36,609 nt of DNA from Deltaproteobacteria bacterium (lineage in GTDB: Bacteria > Myxococcota_A > Polyangia > DRWM01 > JAAZOP01): contig JACRCX010000042.1 in assembly GCA_016218815.1 (NCBI GenBank), positions 1-36,609 of the forward strand, read 5' to 3'. Both the position numbers and the translations under genes were made by a program. The notes beneath the pieces were generated by a model. The model was not told the origin of the DNA, searched no databases, and saw nothing but the letters and a program-made list of their open reading frames with translations. Shown here one piece after another: positions 22,286 through 30,347 of the stretch. Numbering within the stretch: position 1 is the first letter of the stretch; every line of letters starts with the position of its first letter.

Positions 22286-24445
22286 GTGACGCTGAAGAAC
22301 GCATCCAGCCTGGTTATCGTCCTGTTCGCTGCGGACGCGGCGTGCGGCAAGTCGAGGAGCGGCGGCGCAGCGGGAAGCGCGGAGCCCGCGGCGAGCGCTC
22401 AGCCGGCTGCGGCTGCGGGAAGCGGCGGGGCCGGGGCCGCAACGGGCACGACGGCCGGCGGGCAGACGGCGACCGAGGCGGAGGACCCGCAACTCGCCCG
22501 GCCTGACGCGGAGAAGCTGCCCGCGGCGCTGAAGGTGGAGGGGCTGGATCCCGACGCGCTGGCGGTCGACCTGGCGCGACGGGTGTTGGCCGGGGGCGAC
22601 GACGCTGCGGCGGCGCTGCTGACCGCGCTGGCCGAGTCCGGCATCGCGATCCGCGATCTGCCGCGCGGGGGGACGGTCGTTCGTCCGGCCAGGGCCCCGG
22701 CGCAGGGACTGGCGTTCGACGCGGGCGAGGCGCTGGCGATCGCGATCCGTGAGGGCCAGGGCGTCGCGCTGTCCTTCTCCGAGTTGGGGGCGATGATCCG
22801 CGAGGTCGCGGCCCCGGCGGGCACGCGCGACGACGTCCGCGTGGATCACCTCCTTGCCGAGTCGCTGCGCGAGCACGCGAGCGGCACGATGCCGACGCTG
22901 CGCTTCTGGGCGCGCTTCATCGCGGCGCTCGGTCGCTGGGGCGCCCAGCCGTACGACCTGCTCGATCCCGCGGACCGTCTGGTCGAGGACGGCTCGGCGC
23001 TGCTGGACCCGGTGCAGCTGGTGCTGGTCCTGGCGCGGCTGGAGGGCGACGCGCGGCCCGCGGCGGGACGGGGCGCCGCAGCGCCGGCTGCGGGAGGTGC
23101 GGCAGCCGACGGAACGGCGTGCCTCCGGCGACCGGCGCTGCCGGCGAAGAGGACCGCCCGTGCATTCGCGGGAGGCCCGCCGCGCGTCGCGGCGGCGGGG
23201 CTCGCGTTCGAGACGTTGGACCCGGCGCCCGCGCGGCTGCGCCTGGCATGGGCGGCGCCGCCCGAGGGCGGGGGAGGCGAGGGGCGGTCCGGGTGCACCC
23301 TCAGCGGCACCGAGGGAACGATCATGGACGCGGCGGCGGCGGCGGCGACCACGGGCTTCGGCAGCGTCCTGGACGCGGTCCTCCCCGACGAGGTGGCGGC
23401 GCGCATCAACTTCCGGCTGGCGCTGGCCAACGCCGCGCTAGGCATCGCCAAGGTCTTCCTCGGCGGCGCCATGCTCGACGTGAAGATCGAGTTCGAGGAC
23501 GGCGGCGACGAGCTGAAGCGGACGAAGAGCGCGAGCGCTCCGGGCGAGCAGAAGAACCTCACGGCGAAGGTGCGGATCAACGCGCACGGACTGCAGTGGC
23601 TCAACTGCTTCCGCATCATGCTCAACATGGCGGGCCTGGACGCCAGCTTCTACAACGACGGTCCGATCGAGGGGGCGCGCGTGACGTGGAAGCTCTACGA
23701 CGGGGGCACCACGGGCGCCGGGCGGATGGGCATCGTGCAATTCAGCGGCAACCCGCTGACGCGCACGGACAGTGAAGGTGTGGCGAAGATCGTCCTGGAG
23801 GGGACGAAGCAGAAGGTCGACGTCCTGCCGGACGCGCCGCAGGTCGACAAGAGCGCGCGCGTGGGCATCGAACTGGTGCTCAAGGACTCGTCGTTCTATC
23901 AGGACCTGGTGGACGCCATCGGCGCGGCAGCCGGCGGGCCGCTGGGTGTCGCGGTGTCGCTGCTCGAGCGCATGGCGCCGTTCGGCTTCGCCAAGACGGT
24001 GAAGGTGATCGACTGGGCGAAGGACTACGGGGTGTCGTGGGACGGTCCGGAGGGGGTGCACATCGAGGGCGTGGTGTGCAACGGGCCGGAGGGAGAGTGG
24101 GCGTTGGAGATCAGCGGGCAGTCGGGAGGCGGGATGCCGGTGGTCTTCGGCGGGTCGATCAACGCGGAGATCGGCCGTGGGTACACCGGCTCGTTCGCGG
24201 GAACGATGGACCTCACGGCGCAAGTCGCCATCCAGATGCCGCCGTTCGTCACGCAGTTCAGCGGCACCGTGCGGTTCGTGCCGGGGCGGGAGCCGAAGCT
24301 CAAGCTGACGCCGAACAGCGTTCGCGCCGACATCAACGGCAGCGCGGGCATCGCCGGCGAGATGCAGGTACATTGGGGCCAGAGCTTCTCGCCGAGTTCG
24401 GGGGGCGAGCTGCCGGTGGTCGTCGGGACGTTCTGCGAGGAGTGA
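22286..24445 (+). CDS. Large hypothetical lipoprotein with Ig-like (carboxypeptidase-regulatory-type) segment
   Basis: A 719-aa exported protein of unknown function. A short hydrophobic leader (SSLVIVLFAADAACGKS) gives an unusual lipobox, AAC, followed by a Gly/Ala/Ser linker. Residues of about 70-290 are Ala-rich and helical. A transition stretch has the only nearby Cys (GRSGCTLSG). From about 390 the sequence becomes beta-rich, with GPIEGARVTWKLYDGG and LTRTDSEGVAKIVLEGTKQ, the pattern of a carboxypeptidase-regulatory or Ig-like domain. Repeating beta segments end with GTFCEE. GGGAGGT before GTG 22286 decides the start; an ATG at 22250 is the alternative. The 232-base gap upstream holds a pyrimidine-rich stretch near 22070-22095 but no clear promoter. 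Confidence 0.7.
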   Translation: MTLKNASSLVIVLFAADAACGKSRSGGAAGSAEPAASAQPAAAAGSGGAGAATGTTAGGQTATEAEDPQLARPDAEKLPAALKVEGLDPDALAVDLARRVLAGGDDAAAALLTALAESGIAIRDLPRGGTVVRPARAPAQGLAFDAGEALAIAIREGQGVALSFSELGAMIREVAAPAGTRDDVRVDHLLAESLREHASGTMPTLRFWARFIAALGRWGAQPYDLLDPADRLVEDGSALLDPVQLVLVLARLEGDARPAAGRGAAAPAAGGAAADGTACLRRPALPAKRTARAFAGGPPRVAAAGLAFETLDPAPARLRLAWAAPPEGGGGEGRSGCTLSGTEGTIMDAAAAAATTGFGSVLDAVLPDEVAARINFRLALANAALGIAKVFLGGAMLDVKIEFEDGGDELKRTKSASAPGEQKNLTAKVRINAHGLQWLNCFRIMLNMAGLDASFYNDGPIEGARVTWKLYDGGTTGAGRMGIVQFSGNPLTRTDSEGVAKIVLEGTKQKVDVLPDAPQVDKSARVGIELVLKDSSFYQDLVDAIGAAAGGPLGVAVSLLERMAPFGFAKTVKVIDWAKDYGVSWDGPEGVHIEGVVCNGPEGEWALEISGQSGGGMPVVFGGSINAEIGRGYTGSFAGTMDLTAQVAIQMPPFVTQFSGTVRFVPGREPKLKLTPNSVRADINGSAGIAGEMQVHWGQSFSPSSGGELPVVVGTFCEE

Positions 24446-24480
24446 AGTCCGGCGCCGGCCCGCGACGGCACGACCCCGGC

Positions 24481-25275
24481 CTACCCTGCCAGCAGCCGTA
24501 CCGCGCCCCGCAGCAGCGAGCCCAGGTGCGGGCGCAGGAGCGCGAGGGAGACCACCATGGCTCCCAGGGCGAGCGCGGCGCGCAACGGCATCGCCAGGAA
24601 GTAGCCCTCGAAGCCGGGCGAGACGCGCGCCGCGATCCCCAATGACACGTCCAGCAAGAGCGCCACCGCCATCGCGGGCGCCGCGAGCAGGAGGCCGATT
24701 TCGAACGAGCGCCCGAACAGCCCGAGCGCCGCACCGACGAAGTCGCCCGGCGCCGACAGGCGCGCCGGCAGCTCGGCCACCGGGAAGACCTCCGCCGAGC
24801 GCATCAGCGCTCCGAGGAGGATCATCAGCCCGCCCGAGACCGACAGCAGTGCCAGCACCGCGACCAGGAAGAACGCCCCGAGCGGACTGTTCGAGCCCTC
24901 GGAGAGCCCCGTGAACACCTCCGACATCGTGGCGCCGCGGAAGAGGTCGGTGAAGCGTCCGGCGGCGTCGAACGCGGACAGCAGGAACGCCACGATCGCC
25001 CCCAAGGCCAGGCCGACGAGTGCCTCCTTCGCCGCCAGCGCGACGACGACCTCCAGATCGAGCACGCTCGTCGGGACCGGCAGCGCCGCCGGCAGCGCCC
25101 CCACGGCCAGGGTCACGGCCAGCGCCGACCGCAGGAGGACGCCGATGTCCTCGAGGGCCGGGATCGGCACCACCGAGAGCAGGACGAGCCAACGCACCGA
25201 GAGCAGCCCCAGGCCGACGAGCGCCGCGCCGATCGGGCCGTCGAGCAGCCGCAGCACCCAGTCCCAGAGGTCCAT
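24481..25275 (-). CDS. sctT: Type III secretion export-gate protein SctT (YscT/FliR family)
   Basis: A 264-aa integral membrane protein with five or six hydrophobic segments. Family marks include the N-terminal RWLVLLSVVPIPALE, LAAKEALVGLALGAIVAFLLSAFDAAGRFTDLFRGATMSEVF (the FliR/SctT core loop), FFLVAVLALLSVSGGLMILLGALMRSAEVFPV, and the downstream LLAAPAMAVALLLDVSLGIAARVSP. SctT forms the export-gate pore with SctR and SctS in the inner membrane. I cannot exclude a flagellar FliR from this sequence alone, but the presence of SctJ about 11 kb away and the absence of any flagellar gene favour the non-flagellar system. It lies 28 bases after the pseudo-FtsH gene on the same strand. Confidence 0.85.
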   Translation of the reverse strand: MDLWDWVLRLLDGPIGAALVGLGLLSVRWLVLLSVVPIPALEDIGVLLRSALAVTLAVGALPAALPVPTSVLDLEVVVALAAKEALVGLALGAIVAFLLSAFDAAGRFTDLFRGATMSEVFTGLSEGSNSPLGAFFLVAVLALLSVSGGLMILLGALMRSAEVFPVAELPARLSAPGDFVGAALGLFGRSFEIGLLLAAPAMAVALLLDVSLGIAARVSPGFEGYFLAMPLRAALALGAMVVSLALLRPHLGSLLRGAVRLLAG

Positions 25276-25303
25276 CAGGCCGCGATCCGGAGCGCCGCCG
25301 CGA

Positions 25304-27232
25304 TCACTCGGGCTCCCGGCCGGGCCCGATCGACGCGGGGAAGGTCACGACGTCCGCTTCGCCGTCGGTCGCCGGCCCCTGGCCGTGGACGATGCGGAGC
25401 AGGTCTCCGGGTGAGACCCGCTCGCGCTCGGCGAGCCGTCGGGCAACCTCTTCCAGCGCCGGGCGGTTGGCGACAAGCAGCTGGTGGGCCCGCGCCTCGG
25501 CTTCCGCCAGCAGGCGCGCGACCTCCGGGACGCCGTCGTGCAGATCCTCGACGCGGCGCGCGCCGGCGCCGGCCCGGATCTCCAGCTCCACGCACATCAT
25601 GGCAGCCAGCGAGCGGGCTTCGGCGAGGGAGTCGCGCGAGGCGGTCGTCGGTCCGCCGAGCAACAGGAGCTCGGCCTCGCGTCCCGCGACCAGCTCGACC
25701 AGTCGCGCCTTGAGCGCCGGCTCGCCCAGCACCTTGCGCTCCTCGACCGGACGGCGGACGAGCGACGACTCGAGGGCCCGGTCGCGCGGGACGAGCGACG
25801 CGCCCTGCGAGGCTTCGGGGTACTCGGGAACCATCGCCGCGGCGACCGCACGTCCCGCCTCGTGCGCCGCCAGGAGCGTCCGCTCCTCGACGGCAAACAC
25901 GCGCACGGCGCGCAGCGCGACGTCGACGACGCGCGGCAGCGCCGTCTCGAGGTCCTCGCGCATCACGGCGGTGTGCTCGCGACGAGCGGCGATGAGAGCG
26001 GCCTCGTTCAGGAGCGCGGCCAGCTCGGCGCCGACGAGGCCCGGCGTGCGCGCCGCGACGTCGGCGAGGCTGACGTTGGACAGCCGCACGCGCTGCGCGT
26101 GCACGCGCAGGATCGCCTCGCGGCCGAAGCGATCGGGCCGGCCCAGCGCCAGCACGCGGTCGAAACGTCCGGGACGCAGCATCGCGGGGTCGATGACGTC
26201 GGGGCGGGAGGTGGCGGCGAGGAGGACGACGCCCGAGCGGGGGTCGAAGGTCTCCAGCTCGGCCAGGAGCGCCTGGAGCGTGCCGCCGGGTTCGTTGGCC
26301 GGCGCGTCCTCGCGCCGCGCCCGGCGGGCCACGCCCTCCAGGTCCTCGATCATCACGACGCACGGCGCTTCGCCGGCCGCGCGGTCGAAGAGCAGGCGCA
26401 CGCGGCGGGCCGCGTCGGCCGCCGACGTCCCGGCCAGCTCCGGCGCGGGCACGCGGAACAGGGGCACGCCGGCCTCGCCCGCCAGCGCGCGGGCCAGGAG
26501 CGTCTTGCCGACGCCGCGGGGGCCGGCGAGCAGCACACCGCGAGGCAGCGTGGCGCCGAGGCGCCGGAGGCGGTCGGGCATCTTGAGCACGTCCGCCAGC
26601 TCCAGCACCGCGTCCATCGCCTCGTCGATCCCTCCGACGTCGTGGAAGCGGGTCTCCGGGATCTCCGGCGGCGGAAGCTGGAATCCGTCGAGCGTCGCGG
26701 ATGCGCGCCCCGCGGCGGAGCGCCTGCCCCGGCGCGCGATCACGACGGCGAGGAGGAAGAGCGCCAGGACCGCGGCGGCGCCGAGCGCGTACGGGACGGC
26801 GGTCGGCCATATCGCGGGCGCCAGGCCCTGGTGCCGCACGTGGTGCTCGTCGAGGAACGCGAGCAACGGCGCCGTGGGCTCGCCGCCCGGGCGCCGCGTG
26901 CGGAACGCTCCGCCGGCCCCCAGGGCCGGGAAGGGAATCTGCGTGCGGGGCGCGCCGCCCGGCTCGGCCGGCCAGAACGGGGCCGCGAGCTCCGCGTAGC
27001 GGCCGGTCTCCGCCGGCGTGCCGGCGCGGGCCGTGCCTTGGATCTCGTCCTCGCCGACCTCGACGTCGGACACCAGTCCCGAGCCGACCAGGAGGCGGAA
27101 CTCGAAGTAGGGGATCTCCGGCGGCAGCGACTGCCCCTGGAAGACGATGGCGGCGATGCCCATGCCCACAGCGGCGAAAACCGCGGCGGCGACACCGAAC
27201 ATCCAGCCCCGGATCGGCGAGCGCTCGGCCAT
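25304..27232 (-). CDS. FtsH-like AAA+ membrane protein lacking protease and pore residues (pseudoprotease)
   Basis: A 642-aa protein with FtsH architecture: TM1 (about 10-31), a periplasmic domain, TM2 (about 143-166), an AAA+ module and a C-terminal peptidase-like domain. Walker A is GPRGVGKT (237-244; usually GPPGTGKT). Walker B is MIEDLE (294-299) instead of FIDEID, with Asp and Glu exchanged. The second region of homology TSRPDVIDPAMLRPGRFDR is good. The pore loop normally EMFVGxGAxRVR reads ELAGTSAADAARRVR, with no aromatic residue. The zinc site HEAGH is HEAGR (His457 kept, second His replaced by Arg461), so it should not cleave peptides. It probably keeps a chaperone, assembly or regulatory role. 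The upstream gene is rlmN (56-base gap) and sctT follows; a TTGTCC/GATAGG pair about 11 bases before the ATG may be its promoter. Confidence 0.85.
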   Translation of the reverse strand: MAERSPIRGWMFGVAAAVFAAVGMGIAAIVFQGQSLPPEIPYFEFRLLVGSGLVSDVEVGEDEIQGTARAGTPAETGRYAELAAPFWPAEPGGAPRTQIPFPALGAGGAFRTRRPGGEPTAPLLAFLDEHHVRHQGLAPAIWPTAVPYALGAAAVLALFLLAVVIARRGRRSAAGRASATLDGFQLPPPEIPETRFHDVGGIDEAMDAVLELADVLKMPDRLRRLGATLPRGVLLAGPRGVGKTLLARALAGEAGVPLFRVPAPELAGTSAADAARRVRLLFDRAAGEAPCVVMIEDLEGVARRARREDAPANEPGGTLQALLAELETFDPRSGVVLLAATSRPDVIDPAMLRPGRFDRVLALGRPDRFGREAILRVHAQRVRLSNVSLADVAARTPGLVGAELAALLNEAALIAARREHTAVMREDLETALPRVVDVALRAVRVFAVEERTLLAAHEAGRAVAAAMVPEYPEASQGASLVPRDRALESSLVRRPVEERKVLGEPALKARLVELVAGREAELLLLGGPTTASRDSLAEARSLAAMMCVELEIRAGAGARRVEDLHDGVPEVARLLAEAEARAHQLLVANRPALEEVARRLAERERVSPGDLLRIVHGQGPATDGEADVVTFPASIGPGREPE

Positions 27233-27288
27233 GCAACCGCATGCCTATCGCAAACGGCCGCCCGGGGACAAGTCGGACGTGACGCCGC

Positions 27289-28494
27289 TCAGCCGCCGAC
27301 GTCGCGCGGAGGAGGGAAACGGCCGCCGTCGGACGTTCCCAGGAGCTGCCCGCACGCGGCCAGGACGTCCGCTCCGCGAGGCTTGCGCACGAACACGGAG
27401 ATGCCGGCAGCCGCGAGCGTCTCGCGGTACGCCTCCACCGCGGCGACCGCAGGCGCCGCCAGGTCCGTCTTCGCTCCGAGCCACGGGTTGAACGGGATCA
27501 GGTTCGCCTTGCATCGCAGCCCGGAGAGCAGGCGCACGACGTCGCGCGCATGGTGCACCGAGTCGTTCACCCCGCCCACCAGCACGCACTCGACGGTGAT
27601 CCGCCGTCGCGGCGGGAGCGGGTACGCGCGCAGCGCCGCGACGACCTCGGCCACCGGCCGGCGCGACGCCGCCGGCAGCAGCCGGCGCCTCGTTTCCTCG
27701 TCGGCCGCGTGCAGCGACCAGGCCAGACCGATCCTCCCTTCGAACTCTTCGCCCAGCCGGCGGATGCCCTCCGGCAGTCCGATCGTCGAGACGGTGATCC
27801 GCCGCGGCGAGACGCCGCCCGCGCGCGGATCGGCGAGCAACCGCAGCGCGGCGAGGAGCGCCTCGAGGTTGTGCAAGGGCTCGCCGATGCCCATGACCAC
27901 CGTGCGGGCGATGTCCCCCCGCTCCGCGAGGGTCCGGCGCGCCCAGTGGCGCTGCACGAGGATCTCGCCGGCCGACAGATGACGCACGAAGCCGACGGAG
28001 CCCGAGCGGCAGAACGCGCACCCGAAGGCGCAGCCGACCTGCGTGGAGAGGCACTGGGTGAAGGTCGATCGGGTCCAAGGGATCGGGGGCTGGGGGCTGG
28101 GGGTCGGCAGGACAGGGAGGGGAGGGAGGGCAGGGAGGGCGGCGGAGGCGGGGGGAGGGGTGTCGTCCTCGTCTTCGACGTCGTCCGGGGTTTCGGGGAT
28201 CAGGACCGTCTGGGTGCAGGCGGCGTCGTGCAAGGAGAGGTCGATTCGCGTGGTGCCGTCGGTGGAGACGGCGACCTCGGCGACGGTGCTGTCGGGCGTG
28301 GGCGACCACGCGGCGGCCAGGGTCTCCCGGAGGGTGCGGGGCAGGTCGGTCATGTCGGCGGGATCGAGCACGTCGCGGCCGTGGAGCCAGGCCAGGATCT
28401 GGTCGCCGCGGTAGCGGGGCTGGCCGAGGGACTCGACGAGGGCCTGCAGGTCGGCGCGGGACAGTTCGAGCGGCTGGCGCGGGCGCTCGGGCAT
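27289..28494 (-). CDS. rlmN: 23S rRNA/tRNA C2-adenine methyltransferase RlmN with an in-frame Pro-rich insert
   Basis: A 401-aa radical-SAM enzyme that methylates A2503 of 23S rRNA and A37 of some tRNAs. The N-terminal domain reads PRYRGDQILAWLHGRDV. The 4Fe-4S/SAM motif CAFGCAFC is at Cys155, 159 and 162, VVMGIGEPLHNLEALL follows, and the C-terminal Cys that forms methyl-cysteine lies in ADVLAACGQL. About 40 extra residues (102-143) sit between the TVLIP strand and the first radical-SAM segment. They are acidic and then Pro/Ala/Leu-rich, and their DNA (about 28066-28191) includes a 7-base tandem repeat. The insert keeps frame and precedes the catalytic domain, so the enzyme may remain active. 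ATG 28494 is the natural start. Confidence 0.92.
   Translation of the reverse strand: MPERPRQPLELSRADLQALVESLGQPRYRGDQILAWLHGRDVLDPADMTDLPRTLRETLAAAWSPTPDSTVAEVAVSTDGTTRIDLSLHDAACTQTVLIPETPDDVEDEDDTPPPASAALPALPPLPVLPTPSPQPPIPWTRSTFTQCLSTQVGCAFGCAFCRSGSVGFVRHLSAGEILVQRHWARRTLAERGDIARTVVMGIGEPLHNLEALLAALRLLADPRAGGVSPRRITVSTIGLPEGIRRLGEEFEGRIGLAWSLHAADEETRRRLLPAASRRPVAEVVAALRAYPLPPRRRITVECVLVGGVNDSVHHARDVVRLLSGLRCKANLIPFNPWLGAKTDLAAPAVAAVEAYRETLAAAGISVFVRKPRGADVLAACGQLLGTSDGGRFPPPRDVGG
28085..28158. repeat. GGGGGCT heptamers followed by G-run-rich tract, inside rlmN
   Basis: Three 7-base units (GGGGGCT, GGGGGCT, GGGGGTC; 28085-28105) are followed to 28158 by many short runs of G interrupted by A or C. 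Read on the coding strand it gives the Pro/Leu/Ala-rich insert in RlmN. On the plus strand the G-runs could form G-quadruplexes. Confidence 0.75.
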
Positions 28495-28522
28495 GACGGG
28501 AGAGTAGAACAGTTTCTCGTCA

Positions 28523-28540
28523 TTCGTTTTTCGTTTTTCG
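28523..28540. repeat. Heptamer tandem repeat TTCGTTT
   Basis: Two full units (TTCGTTT, TTCGTTT) and a partial TTCG, in the 122-base divergent gap between rlmN and the aldolase gene. It is strikingly T-rich for this genome. The rest of the gap holds the aldolase promoter. Confidence 0.7.
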
Positions 28541-28580
28541 CACCCGGCTTCGGGGCCTTGGCTCCCGGTGGTCGGCAGGG

Positions 28581-28609
28581 TTGCGTCGTTCGGCGAGCGG
28601 TCCGATACT
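28581..28609 (+). promoter_or_regulatory. Promoter of the aldolase gene, probably leaderless
   Basis: TTGCGT (28581-28586), a 17-base spacer and GATACT (28604-28609), then 7 bases to the ATG. There is no Shine-Dalgarno before the ATG. The normal distance from a -10 box to the transcription start puts the first base of the mRNA at or next to the start codon. Confidence 0.55.
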
Positions 28610-28616
28610 CACGTCG

Positions 28617-29258
28617 ATGAGGATCTTCCTGGATACGATCGAGGAGGGGGCGCTGGGGGAGTTGTGGCCGACGGGTGCGTTCGCCGGGGTGACGACCAAT
28701 CCGCTGATCCTCGCCCGGGCGAGGACGACGGCCGAGCAGGCGGTGGAGCGCTGCCGGCGTCTGGGGGTGGGGCAGCTCTTCCTGCAGGCCGCGTCGGGCG
28801 ATGTCGAGACGATCGTGCGGGATGGCCGGCGCCTCGCGGGGCTGTGGCGGTGGGATCTGTGGGTCAAGGTCCCCGCCTACGGCGATGGATTCGCGGCGAT
28901 GGCCCGGCTGCGGGACGTGCGCGTCCGGACGGCGGCGACGGCGATCCTGACGATGGGGCAGGCGCTTCTGGCGGCCGAGGCCGGTGCGGACGTGCTGATC
29001 CCGTTCGTCGGCCGCGCCGCGTCGTCCGGCCTGGACGCGGCGAAACTCCTGGCGGACGTGTGTCGCGTCGGGCGCGACGCGGAGGCGCGAGTCCTGGCGG
29101 CCAGCGTCAAGGACGAGGATCAGCTCCGGCTGGCGTTGGAGGTCGGGTGCTGGGGCGCGACGATCCTGCCGGAGCTGGCGGCGATCCTCTTCCGGCCCGC
29201 CGTCGCCGAGCCGATCGTTGCCCGCTTCCGCGACGCGGAGTCCAGCGCGGAAGAGTAG
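28617..29258 (+). CDS. Transaldolase / fructose-6-phosphate aldolase family protein
   Basis: A 213-aa class I aldolase of the small transaldolase type (TalC/Fsa, about 215-220 aa). Family features: MRIFLDT at the start, GVTTNPLIL (24-32), LQAASGD (56-62), the Schiff-base Lys84 in WVKVPAY, TAATAILTMGQALLAAEAGADVLIPFVGR, and LAASVKDEDQ, where members usually have ASFRN. It transfers or cleaves dihydroxyacetone units between sugar phosphates in the cytoplasm. Transaldolase and fructose-6-phosphate aldolase activity differ by a few active-site residues, and I cannot decide between them. ATG 28617 is chosen over an in-frame TTG 36 bases upstream (28581), because the promoter lies between the two and the family begins exactly here. 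Confidence 0.88.
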   Translation: MRIFLDTIEEGALGELWPTGAFAGVTTNPLILARARTTAEQAVERCRRLGVGQLFLQAASGDVETIVRDGRRLAGLWRWDLWVKVPAYGDGFAAMARLRDVRVRTAATAILTMGQALLAAEAGADVLIPFVGRAASSGLDAAKLLADVCRVGRDAEARVLAASVKDEDQLRLALEVGCWGATILPELAAILFRPAVAEPIVARFRDAESSAEE

Positions 29259-29276
29259 CCGGGGTCCGCTCGAGGC

Positions 29277-30344
29277 CTACGGTTCGTCCAGCCCGCGGCT
29301 CGCGAGGGCGAGCGCGAAGCCCTGCACGAGATCGAGCTCGGCCGGGGTCAGGTCGAGGTGAACGCGGACGAGCGATTCGTGGATGTCGATGACTGCGTTC
29401 TCGGCGATCGCCGCCACCTGCTCGGCCCGCTGCTGGATGTCGGCGCCGTAGACGGTGCCGAGCTGTGCGGCCTGGACGGAGACGCTGAGCTCCAGCATGG
29501 TGGCGAAGGTCCGCAGCGTGTCGGCAACCGCGACCGCCGCCTCGGGCCCTCGGGCCTGGACCCACGCGTCGGCGTGGGGCCGTTCGCCGAGCCACAGGCC
29601 GGCGGCGACGCCGCGGATCTCCTCGGGTGGCGGCACGGGGCCCAGGCCGGCGGAGCCGCGCTGGAGCAGGTCGACCACGGCCTCGGCGTCGAGCCACACG
29701 AGCTGCACGTCGGCATCCTGGACCAGCGCGGCCGGACCCGAGGCCTGCGCGGCCGGAGGCGGCGCGAGCCCGGCCAGCTCCAGCGCCCACGTCTCGAACG
29801 GCTCGCCCACGATCACGCCGTAACGTCCGGCCGAGTCGAGCGGCGCGAGGCCGGCGTCACGCCAGCGGCCGGTGCCGACGAGGAACGACAGCGGTGGGGG
29901 AGGGGAGGGCGCGGACGCGTCCGGCGGTGCCGCGACGTCGCGTCGCTGGGCGCCGGAGCCGAGCCCGGCGAGGACGCAATCCATCCAGGCCTCGACGCGC
30001 TCGCCGGTCGCGCGAACGCCGTCGAGCAGGGCGGCGCCCGAGGTCGGGGCGGCGAGGGCCCCGGGGGTGGCGAGCCACGCGGCCGCGAAGTCGGCGCTCC
30101 ACACGAAGTCGACCAGGCACGAGGCGCCGGGAAGCTCGGGGGTCCAGCTCAGCGCCGCGATTTCGCCGAGCGAGGGCAGCCAGGTGCGAACGTGGTCGAG
30201 GCGTACCTGGACGAAGAGACCGCCCGGGCGCAGCAGGACGCTTCGCTGCCGCGCGGCGGGGTCGGGCGGGGGCTCCTGCGGCGTCGCCGGAGGGCCGCAG
30301 CCCAGGGCGGCGAGGAGGAGGGCGGGGGCGAGCGAGCGGCGCAC
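29277..30344 (-). CDS. Hypothetical lipoprotein downstream of epmA
   Basis: A 355-aa protein with a signal peptide and the strong lipobox LAALGC (Cys16). The mature part opens RPGGLFVQVRLDHVRTWLPSLGEIAAL, alternates helices and strands, contains a Pro/Ser/Asp-rich loop (about 132-152), and ends in helical segments (VAAIAENAVIDIHESLVRVHLDL, LVQGFALALASRGL). The layout recalls periplasmic proteins that take up a large alpha/beta fold, but I recognise no family. It begins at GTG just 3 bases after the epmA stop, with GAGGCG inside the epmA end as its ribosome-binding site, so it is translated from the efp-epmA transcript or coupled to epmA. Confidence 0.72.
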   Translation of the reverse strand: MRRSLAPALLLAALGCGPPATPQEPPPDPAARQRSVLLRPGGLFVQVRLDHVRTWLPSLGEIAALSWTPELPGASCLVDFVWSADFAAAWLATPGALAAPTSGAALLDGVRATGERVEAWMDCVLAGLGSGAQRRDVAAPPDASAPSPPPPLSFLVGTGRWRDAGLAPLDSAGRYGVIVGEPFETWALELAGLAPPPAAQASGPAALVQDADVQLVWLDAEAVVDLLQRGSAGLGPVPPPEEIRGVAAGLWLGERPHADAWVQARGPEAAVAVADTLRTFATMLELSVSVQAAQLGTVYGADIQQRAEQVAAIAENAVIDIHESLVRVHLDLTPAELDLVQGFALALASRGLDEP

Positions 30345-30347
30345 GGG

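Noticed and set aside
28085..28158. CRISPR array or transposon end
   Set aside because: Units are only 7 bases without spacers, and there are no inverted terminal repeats or cas genes.
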